DNA of 64,000 bases from Neorhizobium vignae (GTDB taxonomy: Bacteria; Pseudomonadota; Alphaproteobacteria; Rhizobiales; Rhizobiaceae). The position numbers were made by a program, and so were the translations under genes. Below the pieces are notes generated by a model, which was not told where the DNA came from, ran no database searches, and saw only the letters and a list, made by a program, of their open reading frames with translations. The stretch is from contig NZ_JNNU01000002.1 of assembly GCF_000732195.1 (NCBI RefSeq), positions 62,001 through 126,000 on the forward strand. The letters run 5' to 3'. Of this stretch, positions 1 through 11,766 are shown in pieces; within the stretch, counting starts at the first letter, position 1; each line of letters opens with the position of its first letter.

Positions 1-1225
1 GAACGACGGGCGTTTTTCGTGAAATCCGGCTCAAAAACACCACAGTCGCACCAGCCAGAAAGATCGCCGCCATCATGTAGGGCGCACCCGCAAACTCCAC
101 TTTCGCATGCCCGCCCGTAAACGCGCTGAACAGCTGCGTGAAGATCAACGGACCGATGATCGTCGTCAGGCTCGTGAGGCTCGTCATCGCGCCCTGCAGC
201 TCGCCTTGAGCGGATGGCGGTACCTTGGCCGAAGCGATGCTTCGGAGCGCCGGATCGGCGACGTTCTCGATCGTGGTCACAAGGATGATGGCATAGACCA
301 TCCACCCCTCCCAGGCGAAGGCATAGCCGGTGAGGCCAAGGCAGGAGAAGCAAAGCCCGAGCACCGCCGTCCTCCATTCGCCGAGCACCGGCACCAGTTT
401 CGGCAGGATGAAACCCATGACGACAGCCGCGCAGATGCCGAAGAGGCCCAGCGACAGGCCGATCTGCCCCTCGCTCCAGCCGTAGCGATAGGCCGACACG
501 AAGGACCAGACCGACGGATAGACCGCATGCGCCAACCAGTAGAGGAACATCACCAGCATGACCCAGCCGATCCCCGGATAGTGGCGCATCTGACGCAGCG
601 CGCCGAACGGACTGGCGCGTTTCAGCTCGAACTTGCGGCGGTTCGCCCTGTCGAGCGTTTCCGGCAGCAGAAACCAGGACGCGACGAAATTGGCGAGCGA
701 CAGAAGCCCGGCTCCGAGGAAAGGCACGCGCGGACCGAGTTCACCGAGCAGGCCGCCGATCACCGGCCCGACCGTGAAACCGACGCCGAAGGCGATCCCG
801 ATAAGCCCGAAATTCTTGGCGCGGTTTTCGTCACTACTGATGTCGGCGATATAGGCGGAGCAAGTGGCGAAACTGCCGCCGGAAATACCGGCAAGCACAC
901 GGCCGACGAACAGCATCCAGAAACTGGTGGCAGCCGCGCAGATCAGGTTGTCGAGCGCGAAAGTCAGCACCGAGGCGAGCAGGATCGGCCGGCGGCCGTA
1001 ACGGTCCGAGAGGTTGCCGAGCAGCGGTGCGAACAGAAACTGCATGCCGGAATAGATCAGCAGCAGCCAGCCGCCATCGACAGCCGCCGCACTCATGTCG
1101 TCGCCGGTCAGTTCGCGCAGGAAGGTCGGCAGCACCGGCATGATGATCGCGATCCCGATGATGTCGAGGAACAGGATCATGAAGACGAGGAAAAGGCCGC
1201 GGCGAACGAATTTCGGGTCGAGCAT
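1..1225 (-). CDS. MFS exporter, TetA-like (partial, 3' end cut by window)
   Basis: Inner-membrane drug:proton antiporter of the major facilitator superfamily, close to the TCR/Tet type. The frame opens at ATG 1225 (N-terminus MLDPKFVRRG) and stays open to base 1, so the C-terminus lies outside the window. About 408 codons are visible, near the full length of 12-helix Tet proteins. The first helix reads LFLVFMILFLDIIGIAIIMP, followed by motif A of the family, GNLSDRYGRRP, in the loop after helix 2, and later GRVLAGISGGSFAT. The substrate cannot be told from sequence; tetracycline-type resistance is only a family analogy. No TetR-type regulator lies next to it in the window. Confidence 0.88.
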   Translation of the reverse strand, partial: MLDPKFVRRGLFLVFMILFLDIIGIAIIMPVLPTFLRELTGDDMSAAAVDGGWLLLIYSGMQFLFAPLLGNLSDRYGRRPILLASVLTFALDNLICAAATSFWMLFVGRVLAGISGGSFATCSAYIADISSDENRAKNFGLIGIAFGVGFTVGPVIGGLLGELGPRVPFLGAGLLSLANFVASWFLLPETLDRANRRKFELKRASPFGALRQMRHYPGIGWVMLVMFLYWLAHAVYPSVWSFVSAYRYGWSEGQIGLSLGLFGICAAVVMGFILPKLVPVLGEWRTAVLGLCFSCLGLTGYAFAWEGWMVYAIILVTTIENVADPALRSIASAKVPPSAQGELQGAMTSLTSLTTIIGPLIFTQLFSAFTGGHAKVEFAGAPYMMAAIFLAGATVVFLSRISRKTPVV

Positions 1226-1496
1226 TAAAAATGTCTCTCTAGCAATGGTGTTTTCTGGAAAGACGATCAACTCGCCGGGTTGCCTACATAGCGGCAAACG
1301 AAAACGGAAACAATCCGTGAACATTTCAAAGTTTTTGATGAACGGTACAACCTTCACGCATCGTTCGGCCGGCTCGGCGATCTCGATGTCGGGCGCACCC
1401 GCCGACAGGATGTTTCCCGTCCGGAAGGTCTCGACAGTCCAAACCGGAGCCCATAGAGATTGGAGGTGACCTCCCTCTCTCCGGCAGACCTCCCTC

Positions 1497-1976
1497 ATGA
1501 TCGAACTTTTCTGGCGCGGCATCCTGATCGGCCTTGGGGCAACCATCCTGATGGATCTCTGGGCAATCGTCCTCAGTAAGGTCTTTGGCCAGCCAAAACC
1601 CAACTGGGCGCCAGCCGGGCGCTGGTTCTGGCACCTGCGCCGCGGGAAGGTCTTTCACGACAGCATCGCCGCCGCCGACCCTTACGAACATGAACTCGCC
1701 CTCGGCTGGGCCGGCCATTATGCCGTCGGCCTTCTCTACGGCGTGATCCTTGCCCTCATCATGGGACCGGGTTGGTTTGCCGCGCCGACCTTCATTCCCG
1801 CCTGGATCCTCGGCATCGTCACCATCGGCGCCGGCTGGTTCCTGATGCAGCCCGGCATGGGACTCGGCTGGGCCGCCTCGAAGACGCCGAAGCCCCGCAA
1901 GGTCCGCGTCCTCAATTTTGCCGCCCACACCGTTTTCGCGCTCGGGCTTTACGGCACCGCCCTGCTGATCCGCTAA
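1497..1976 (+). CDS. DUF2938-like membrane protein
   Basis: Small integral membrane protein of 159 residues with about four hydrophobic segments (residues 5-28, 72-92, 97-117 and 138-158). The fold and motifs such as ATILMDLWA near the start resemble the DUF2938 family, whose function is unknown. It begins at an ATG 28 bases after a purine-poor leader; no strong ribosome site is seen. Its stop overlaps, by four bases, the stop of the convergent ArsR-type gene, so the two transcripts must overlap at their 3' ends. Confidence 0.7.
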   Translation: MIELFWRGILIGLGATILMDLWAIVLSKVFGQPKPNWAPAGRWFWHLRRGKVFHDSIAAADPYEHELALGWAGHYAVGLLYGVILALIMGPGWFAAPTFIPAWILGIVTIGAGWFLMQPGMGLGWAASKTPKPRKVRVLNFAAHTVFALGLYGTALLIR

Positions 1977-2296
1977 CCTTCCAGATCCCGCTTCATCCGG
2001 TCGAGCATGTCGACGGCATGCGCCGCATAGGCACCGATCCAGCGGTCGTGGATCGCCTTGATCGGCAGCGGGTTCAGGTGGTTCCAGCGCTCCCGGCCCT
2101 CTCGCTTCACCAGCACCAGGTCGGCGCCTTCCAGAACCTTCAGATGCTGCATCACGGTGCAGCGGTCGAGCCTGGGAAACCGGGCGCAGAGATCGCCCGT
2201 CGTCTGCGGCCGATCCTTCAGCTCGTCCAGAATCTCCCTGCGAACCGGCGCAGCCAGGGCCTTGAAAATAAGGTCATTTTTTTCATCGCTTGACAT
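1973..2296 (-). CDS. ArsR-family transcriptional regulator
   Basis: Winged-helix repressor of 107 residues. The N-terminal half reads FKALAAPVRREILDEL and later CTVMQHLKVLEGADLVLV, the typical ArsR helix-turn-helix with recognition helix. No CxC-type metal site is present, so it probably responds to something other than arsenite-class metals. It is transcribed away from the SRPBCC gene at 2347, a pairing repeatedly seen in bacteria (ArsR plus AHSA1-type protein). A perfect inverted repeat at 2295-2314 overlaps its start codon and fits an autoregulatory operator. Confidence 0.88.
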   Translation of the reverse strand: MSSDEKNDLIFKALAAPVRREILDELKDRPQTTGDLCARFPRLDRCTVMQHLKVLEGADLVLVKREGRERWNHLNPLPIKAIHDRWIGAYAAHAVDMLDRMKRDLEG

Positions 2297-2314
2297 GTTA
2301 TATTTTTATAACAT
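2295..2314. promoter_or_regulatory. Palindromic operator between ArsR and SRPBCC genes
   Basis: Perfect inverted repeat ATGTTATA-N4-TATAACAT. It starts at the ArsR start codon and ends 33 bases before the SRPBCC start, placing it where a repressor would control both divergent genes. The A/T-rich arms stand out in GC-rich surroundings. Binding by the adjacent ArsR protein is inferred from position and symmetry. Confidence 0.6.
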
Positions 2315-2346
2315 TATGAGGCGGGGAGAAACAAGGGAGAAAGATC

Positions 2347-2829
2347 ATGGAACTGAAGTTCAAGGTATCGGGCCGGATCTCGAAACCGCTCGAGGAGGTG
2401 TTCGAAGCTGTCGCAGATCCGAAGAAGCTGTCGGGCTATTTCACCACAGGTGGCGCAAAGGGACGGCTCGAACCCGGCGCGACGGTCACCTGGGATTTTC
2501 ACGATTTTCCAGGCGCCTTCCCGGTCGACGTGGTCGAGGTGGAAAAGAACAGGAAGATTGTGCTGCGCTGGGATGCGACGGAAGGCAATGCGGCCGAACA
2601 GGGACCGGAGAACGTCATGCCCGCCGACTACAAGACGACGGTGACCATGACCTTCGAACCGCTCGACGGAAACCGCACGCTGGTGACGATCGCCGAGGAA
2701 GGCTGGCGCGAAACGAAGGGCGGGCTGGAAGCCTCCTACGGCAACTGCCAGGGCTGGTCGCAGATGCTCTGCGCCATGAAGGCCTATGTCGAATACGGGA
2801 TCAACCTGCGCGAGGGGATGTATAAGTAG
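2347..2829 (+). CDS. SRPBCC (AHSA1-type) domain protein
   Basis: Single START/Bet v 1-like domain protein of 160 residues, a fold that makes a hydrophobic ligand cavity or, in AHSA1, contacts Hsp90. The start MELKFKVSGRISKPLEEVFEAV and the ending GWSQMLCAMKAYVEYGINLREG match the AHSA1/YndB class. The ATG at 2347 follows GGGAGAAAG at a normal distance. It lies divergent from an ArsR-family gene with a palindrome between them, so it is likely the regulated target. The ligand is unknown. Confidence 0.82.
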   Translation: MELKFKVSGRISKPLEEVFEAVADPKKLSGYFTTGGAKGRLEPGATVTWDFHDFPGAFPVDVVEVEKNRKIVLRWDATEGNAAEQGPENVMPADYKTTVTMTFEPLDGNRTLVTIAEEGWRETKGGLEASYGNCQGWSQMLCAMKAYVEYGINLREGMYK

Positions 2830-2919
2830 GCTCTCAGCTTTGCTCCGTCCGTAGGACGGGGCAACACACACGGTTCTCAAGGTCGGTAACCATTAAGGGC
2901 GGAGCCCTCTCCGTTAGTC

Positions 2920-2943
2920 ATCCTCGGGCCACGACCCGAGGAT
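2920..2943. repeat. Palindromic intergenic repeat of rhizobial type
   Basis: Nine-base perfect arms ATCCTCGGG and CCCGAGGAT flank a six-base loop, between two convergent genes (SRPBCC and metallopeptidase). Units with this core are, from memory, abundant in Rhizobiales intergenic regions, and such hairpins can end transcription from both sides. A second small stem (GTCC-GTA-GGAC, near 2858) lies just upstream. Only one copy of the ATCCTCGGG unit was noticed in the window. Confidence 0.6.
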
Positions 2944-2961
2944 CCAAACGCAACCGCCTCC

Positions 2962-3870
2962 TCAGACATTCCCCGAAAACGTATCGCAGGACTTCATGTC
3001 GCCCGTATCGAACCCGCGCTTGAACCAGCGCGCGCGTTGCGCCGAAGTGCCGTGGTTGAAGCTCTCCGGCACGACATAACCCTGGCTGCGCTTCTGCAGC
3101 GTATCGTCGCCGATCTGCTGGGCGGCGTTCAGCGCCTCGTCGAGGTCACCGGTTTCGAGAATGCCCTTCTGCTGGGTGAACTTGCCCCACACGCCGGCAA
3201 AGCAGTCGGCCTGCAGCTCGACGCGTACCGACATGCGGTTGGCGTCCGCCTCGCTCATCCGCTGGCGGGCCTGGTTGAACTTCGGCAAAATGCCGAGCAG
3301 GTTCTGCACGTGGTGGCCGACTTCATGGGCGATCACATAGGCCTCGGCAAAGTCGCCGGCCGCGTCGAAGCGCTGCTCGAGTTCCTTGAAGAAATTGGTG
3401 TCGAGATAAAGCTTGTGGTCGCCTGGGCAATAGAAAGGCCCGGTCGCGGAAGAGGCGAATCCGCAAGCGGAATTCACCTGGCCGGAAAACAGCACCAGCA
3501 CCGGCTCCTTATATTGCTGGCCGTTGGCCTGGAATATGCCGTTCCAGGTATCTTCCGTCTCGGCAAGCACCGTGCGCACGAACGCCGTCGTGTCATCATT
3601 GGCCGGCGTGCGGTTGCCCGTCGTCTGCTGCTGCTCGAAGCCCGAGCCATCCATGCCGAGTTCGCCTGATAGCAGCGAAAGCGGGTTGATGCCGGTGATC
3701 CAGCAGATGATCAGGATGACGATAATCCCACCGATGCCGAGCCCTCCGCCGCGGCGGCCACCGCCGCCGACCGGAATGCGGAATCCGCCCCGGCCGAGCG
3801 GACTGCCGCCCATGGAAGCGCCACGCTGGTCCTCGACATTGTCCGATTGCCGGCGGCCTTTCCATTCCAT
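2962..3870 (-). CDS. Neutral zinc metallopeptidase, YpfJ family
   Basis: Membrane-anchored zinc protease of 302 residues. The N-terminus carries a charged, glycine-rich stretch (RIPVGGGGRRGGG) followed by one transmembrane segment (IGGIIVILIICWITGI), then a large domain outside the membrane. The catalytic signature is AHEVGHHVQ, the HExxH zinc site, with the conserved ELQADCFAGVW further on. I chose ATG 3870, because CAGGAGGG lies just ahead of it; a longer frame reaching 3924 lacks such a site. Family function is poorly known; it is probably a periplasmic protease. Confidence 0.9.
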   Translation of the reverse strand: MEWKGRRQSDNVEDQRGASMGGSPLGRGGFRIPVGGGGRRGGGLGIGGIIVILIICWITGINPLSLLSGELGMDGSGFEQQQTTGNRTPANDDTTAFVRTVLAETEDTWNGIFQANGQQYKEPVLVLFSGQVNSACGFASSATGPFYCPGDHKLYLDTNFFKELEQRFDAAGDFAEAYVIAHEVGHHVQNLLGILPKFNQARQRMSEADANRMSVRVELQADCFAGVWGKFTQQKGILETGDLDEALNAAQQIGDDTLQKRSQGYVVPESFNHGTSAQRARWFKRGFDTGDMKSCDTFSGNV

Positions 3871-3964
3871 GTCGTGCCCTCCTGTTCGACCGTATCTTGG
3901 CCGATATAACGCTGGCGGCCGCAAAAGCGATCCGTACCAGCATCACATAGCTGAAGATTCCTCC

Positions 3965-5176
3965 TCAGGCGACCCGCAGGGCCTTTTTCCCCGGCAGGAA
4001 AACCGTCAGCAGTCCGAGCGCCGGCAGGAAAGCGCAGACATTGTAGACGAAGCCGATGCCGTACCGGTCGGCGAAGACGCCGAGTACCGCCGCGGCGATG
4101 CCGCCGATGCCGAAGGCGATCCCGAAGAAGATGCCGGCGATCATGCCGACCCGGCCCGGCACCAGCTCCTGCGCCATCACCACGATCGCCGGGAAGGACG
4201 AGGCCATGATGAAGCCGATAACGCCCGAAAGCGCGATCGTTACCGGCAGGTTGGCAAACGGCATGGCAAGCGTGAACGGCAGCACGCCGAGGATCGAGAA
4301 CCAGATCACCACCTTCGAGCCGAACCGGTCGCCGATCGGCCCGCCGATGACGGTGCCGAGCGCCACGGCGCCGAGGAAGATGAAGAGCATGATCTGTGAC
4401 TGCTGCACCGTTACCTGGAAACGCTCAATGACGAAGAACGTATAATAGCTGCCGATCGACGCCATGTAGGCGTTCTTGGAGAAGGTCAGCAGCGCCAGCA
4501 CGATGAGGGCGATGGTGACCGTGCGCCTGGAGAGGTTGTGGGCATGCAGAACCCGCTTGCGGCCCTTGTTGGCGGCCATGTGCGCCTTGTACCAGCGCGC
4601 CACCCACGACAAGATGACGATGCCGAGCAGCGCGATGCCCGAGAACCACGCGACGCTCCCCTGCCCGTTCGGTACGATGATGAAGGCGGCGAGCAGCGGC
4701 CCGATCGACTGGCCGAAATTGCCGCCGACCTGGAAGACCGACTGCGCAAAGCCGTAGCGGCCGCCGGACGCCAGTCGCGCGACCCGCGAGGATTCCGGAT
4801 GGAAGACCGCCGAGCCTATGCCGATCAGCGATGCCGCGACGACCAGCATGAGATAGGACTGGGCAGCCGCCAGCATGAAGAGGCCGATGAAGGTCGAACC
4901 CATGCCGACCGGCAGCGAATACGGGAAAGGCTTCTTGTCGGTAATGATGCCGATTACCGGCTGCAGCAGCGAGGCCGTGCACTGGAAGGCGAGCGTCAGG
5001 ATGCCGATCTGCCAGAAATCGAGGGCATAATCCGTCTTCAGCATCGGATAGATCGCCGCGATCATCGACTGCATGATGTCGTTCAGCATGTGGCAGAAGC
5101 TGACCGCCAGGATGATCGGCAGCACCGTTACTTCGGCGGCGGTGGCGGAAACGGGTTTGGATGTTGCATCGGCCAT
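3965..5176 (-). CDS. fsr: MFS transporter, fosmidomycin-resistance (Fsr) type
   Basis: Twelve-helix exporter of 403 residues resembling Fsr, the fosmidomycin efflux protein. Diagnostic stretches are SFCHMLNDIMQSMIAAIYPMLK in helix 1, IGIGSAVFHPESSRVARLASGGR in the first half, and GGPIGDRFGSK between the halves. The start at ATG 5176 follows GCGGAGGAAA; the frame extends to 5278 but without a ribosome site. Fosmidomycin blocks the non-mevalonate isoprenoid pathway used by these bacteria, so the assignment is plausible, yet the true substrate may be another small molecule. Confidence 0.82.
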   Translation of the reverse strand: MADATSKPVSATAAEVTVLPIILAVSFCHMLNDIMQSMIAAIYPMLKTDYALDFWQIGILTLAFQCTASLLQPVIGIITDKKPFPYSLPVGMGSTFIGLFMLAAAQSYLMLVVAASLIGIGSAVFHPESSRVARLASGGRYGFAQSVFQVGGNFGQSIGPLLAAFIIVPNGQGSVAWFSGIALLGIVILSWVARWYKAHMAANKGRKRVLHAHNLSRRTVTIALIVLALLTFSKNAYMASIGSYYTFFVIERFQVTVQQSQIMLFIFLGAVALGTVIGGPIGDRFGSKVVIWFSILGVLPFTLAMPFANLPVTIALSGVIGFIMASSFPAIVVMAQELVPGRVGMIAGIFFGIAFGIGGIAAAVLGVFADRYGIGFVYNVCAFLPALGLLTVFLPGKKALRVA

Positions 5177-5321
5177 GGAATTTCCTCCGCGCAAGCGGTC
5201 GTCATCGCGGATGGCCGTTGCTGCAAGTGTCTTGGAGGCAGGTCTAGTCCCGTAAGCCGGGCCTGTCCATGACAGCAAGGCGCCGAACGGTACGCCTGGA
5301 AGAAATTCTTGACGCCCGATT

Positions 5322-5804
5322 TCAAAACCGGCGTGTCGCCAGCCGCTGCTGCAGGAAAAGCGTTGCGGCGATACCGAGCAGTGTCAGGATCAGGATCCAG
5401 CTTGGCCCTCCGGAAAAGACCACCGCGTTCATGATCCGCCCCGGGATCAACGTGAACAGGCCGGCGATCACGATGCCGCCGAAATACATGCCGATGACGG
5501 CCGCCTTGTGCGCCCGGATGTTGTGGGCGCGCGCCGAACTGATCGCCCGCCAGGCCCCGACGAGCACGGAGATCGACAGGAGATGGATCGGGCTGAAACC
5601 GTAGAACAGATTGATCTCGTGGATGAAGAAGCTGGAGATCGAGGTGATGACCATCAGCACCATCCAGATCTTGCCGAGCAGGCGGTGTAGCGGAGTGCCC
5701 TTTCGGTTGAGCAGGATATAAGCACCGAGCACGGAGGCCGGCAGCACGGCCGCGACATGGATCTGGACGGCAAACGGAGCGTCGAGGAGCGGTTGGAGGT
5801 TCAT
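5322..5804 (-). CDS. DUF2306 family membrane protein
   Basis: Integral membrane protein of 160 residues with four predicted helices. The features RKGTPLHRLLGKIWMVLM and RAHKAAVIGMYFGGIVIAG, with conserved histidines at helix ends, fit DUF2306 (YesX-like), a family without established function. It is divergent from the LytTR regulator at 5908 with 103 bases between the start codons, so the regulator may control it. Confidence 0.8.
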   Translation of the reverse strand: MNLQPLLDAPFAVQIHVAAVLPASVLGAYILLNRKGTPLHRLLGKIWMVLMVITSISSFFIHEINLFYGFSPIHLLSISVLVGAWRAISSARAHNIRAHKAAVIGMYFGGIVIAGLFTLIPGRIMNAVVFSGGPSWILILTLLGIAATLFLQQRLATRRF

Positions 5805-5907
5805 GGGGAATACCTGTTCGAAATCACCAAGCGATTGAATTGATCGCCTGTTTCCGCCATGACTGGCTCACCCTCAACCGGAATGGCGCAGACGACGGAC
5901 AAACTTC

Positions 5908-6735
5908 GTGAATCACCCGTTTTTGAGCTCCACGCTTCGTGAATTGCAGCTCTTCACCCGCTCCTGGCGCTTCTGGACGACCTTCATTCTGGTCATCCTG
6001 ATCTTCGTCGTCAGCGGACCCTATGGCACGTTCGAGCGCATGACGCTCGGTATCCGGTTCGGCTACTGGCTGACCGTTCACGCCGTCACCTGGGCCATCG
6101 CCATCTCCCTGTCGATCACGGCCGAAATCCTGCTGCGCAACCGTCTCGGCCACACGCTCGCCCGCATGATGATCGGTTCGCTGGTCGCCGCCCTGCCGAT
6201 CGGCTTCGCGCTCGGCGCCATCGATTTCGCCTTCTTCGGCCGCTGGGCCGAGATGGAAACCGGCTTCCACCGGGCGCTGTTCGCGCTGCCGCTCTGCGCC
6301 CTTTTCTGCCTGCTGACCTACACGGCGATGCACCGGCAGATCGCCGAGATTTCCGCGCCAGCCCTGTCTGTATCACCTTCTCCTGCTGAAGCGCCCGCCG
6401 CATCGCCCGTTTCCCAACCGGAGATCCTCGCCCGGCTCAAACCCCAGAACCGCGGCGCAATCCTGCGGCTTTCGGTCGAGGACCATTATACCGACGTGGT
6501 CACCAGCCGCGGCCACGAACTGGTCCTCCTGCGCTTCGCCGACGCCCTGAAGGAACTTGGACCCACGCCCGGCCTGCAGGTGCACCGCTCCCATTGGGTG
6601 ACGGATGCCCATGTCGAAACACTGAAACGCGACGGCGGCAGGCTTGTGCTGATCATGAAGGACGGCACGGAGATTCCCGTGAGCCGCACCTATGCAGAGG
6701 CGGTGCGGTCGCGGTTCGGCGACATCACTAGTTAG
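5908..6735 (+). CDS. Membrane-bound LytTR DNA-binding regulator
   Basis: Protein of 275 residues. Residues 1-145 hold four transmembrane helices; a proline/alanine linker follows (about 150-170), then a LytTR domain (about 175-272) with RGAILRLSVEDHYTDVVTSRG, LQVHRSHWV and the end DGTEIPVSRTYAEAVR. LytTR domains bind DNA directly; here the domain is tethered to the membrane instead of to a receiver, so the signal is probably sensed within or at the membrane. It is divergent from a DUF2306 gene, its likely target. Confidence 0.87.
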   Translation: MNHPFLSSTLRELQLFTRSWRFWTTFILVILIFVVSGPYGTFERMTLGIRFGYWLTVHAVTWAIAISLSITAEILLRNRLGHTLARMMIGSLVAALPIGFALGAIDFAFFGRWAEMETGFHRALFALPLCALFCLLTYTAMHRQIAEISAPALSVSPSPAEAPAASPVSQPEILARLKPQNRGAILRLSVEDHYTDVVTSRGHELVLLRFADALKELGPTPGLQVHRSHWVTDAHVETLKRDGGRLVLIMKDGTEIPVSRTYAEAVRSRFGDITS

Positions 6736-6980
6736 GCGGAGGCCCTACGCCACGAACATGGCCGCGGGAGTGGTGGTGGTTAAATTGTCGAAAAGCCCGG
6801 TTCCCCGGCAAGCCACGCCGAACGCTTTTCCTGTCGATTTGGCGATTTATGGGGTTCCGTTCGGAAGAACATTTGCCTATAAGCCGCGTCTAGCCTGAAA
6901 AGACATGCGCGCGCGACCCGACCGGTGGTATTCCACACCGCGCCGGTTTTCCGCGCAGGAAAAAAGCGGAAAGATACCCC

Positions 6981-10469
<3,489 letters not shown>

Positions 10470-10479
10470 AAATGACGGC

Positions 10480-10505
10480 GCGGCCGAGGGAGAACCTTCG
10501 GCCGC
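10480..10505. terminator. Hairpin after carB
   Basis: Eight-base arms GCGGCCGA and TCGGCCGC close a ten-base loop eleven bases after the carB stop. No thymine run follows, so it may end transcription weakly or only protect the 3' end. Confidence 0.4.
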
Positions 10506-10617
10506 CGCCTCCCCTTCAACCTGGCCTTTATTTCCGGGACTTCAACCTGAACGGCGCCTAGAAATTCAGCGAAGAGGCTATGCGATCGAAGGAAGAGCGG
10601 CTCGACGCTCCCACGCC

Positions 10618-11658
10618 TCAAACATCGCGTCCGGCTATGGTGACGATGACCGGCGCGTGGTCGGAGGCGATACCCTTCGGTGGCCCATCGCGAAAATGAT
10701 CGTCGAAGACCTCCACCTTGGTCACCGTGCCGCGCCGGCGCGGGTTGTTCGGATTCAGTCCGTTGGAAACGATCCCGTAGTCGAGGATTGAGCCATGGCC
10801 CGAACTGCTATGGGTGATCGGCCGGCCCTGAAGCTGGGTCGGCACGAGGGGCCACGTATCGTAGAGCTTGTAGACATGTTTGAGGAAGGCGAATTCCGGC
10901 GGAACACCGTTGGCCGGGATGCTGCCCCAGGAAAACACCCGCTCGCCCTGGGTCAGAATGCCGATCGTGTGCGAATCCGGCCCCTCGTTGAGGTCGCCGA
11001 GCAGCAGGACCGGCGCATCGTTGTCGCGATCGATGGCACGGCGGAACAGCCGGTAGACGACGCCGGCTTCCGCCGCACGCTTGGCGACCTGATCCACGCC
11101 GGCGGCATTGCGGAGTGAATAATAGGTCTTGATCTTCTCGGCCCAGTCCGTGATCGGATCGACATCGCGCGGATCGACGAATGCGCCCTGTGATTTCAGA
11201 TGGCACACATAGATATCCATCCCGCCGATCCCGGCCAAGTCGATGCGCGCCGCGACCGGCGTGCGGGAAAACCTGAAATCTGGATCGACGACCGTGTCGA
11301 CGTCGATATCGGCGACCCCGATCAGGTCGCCGACCTGCGTGAATGGATGACGCGAGGCGATCGCCACCGTGGCATTCACGTAGATCGCACTGTCCTCCCT
11401 GTCGAAAATCGGCACGCCGGCATTGTAGAAATGTGGATAACCGGCGGCGGCCACAAGGTCCTTCAGCGCCTCGAACGACACCACTTCCTGAAAGCCGACC
11501 ACATCGGCATTCATCTGCGCCAGCATGCCGGTGATCCAGGCCCGTTTGGCCTGCCACTGCTCCGGCGTGTAGGTCGATTTGGGATCCCGCTCATGCCAGA
11601 AAATGCCCGGCTCGGCGAAATGAAAGAGATTGAAGGTCGCAAATCTGAAATCGGCCAT
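10618..11658 (-). CDS. Endonuclease/exonuclease/phosphatase (EEP) family protein
   Basis: Metal-dependent phosphodiesterase-fold protein of 346 residues. Family motifs are in order: FATFNLFHF at the start, VVGFQEVV (catalytic glutamate), IYVCHLKSQG, LLLGDLNEGPDSH (the D-x-N site) and GIASDHAPVIV (terminal D-H). ATG 11658 is preceded by GCGGGAGGG; the frame extends to 11700 without a better site. It has no signal peptide, so it acts in the cytoplasm. Substrate could be nucleic acid, a phospholipid headgroup or a small phosphoester; sequence does not decide. Confidence 0.85.
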   Translation of the reverse strand: MADFRFATFNLFHFAEPGIFWHERDPKSTYTPEQWQAKRAWITGMLAQMNADVVGFQEVVSFEALKDLVAAAGYPHFYNAGVPIFDREDSAIYVNATVAIASRHPFTQVGDLIGVADIDVDTVVDPDFRFSRTPVAARIDLAGIGGMDIYVCHLKSQGAFVDPRDVDPITDWAEKIKTYYSLRNAAGVDQVAKRAAEAGVVYRLFRRAIDRDNDAPVLLLGDLNEGPDSHTIGILTQGERVFSWGSIPANGVPPEFAFLKHVYKLYDTWPLVPTQLQGRPITHSSSGHGSILDYGIVSNGLNPNNPRRRGTVTKVEVFDDHFRDGPPKGIASDHAPVIVTIAGRDV

Positions 11659-11766
11659 GCCTGCCCTCCCGCAAAATGACGAATGTAAAGACTGATACAT
11701 CTACTTAAAATTGTAAACATGACAGGGTGATGATAGTCTCCGGGTTGGATCATCCGGGGGGAAACC

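Noticed and set aside
6736-6980. Attenuator or leader peptide before carB
   Set aside because: A stem around GACCGG...CCGGTT near 6920-6950 is possible, but there is no T run or arginine/uracil-coding leader; evidence too thin.
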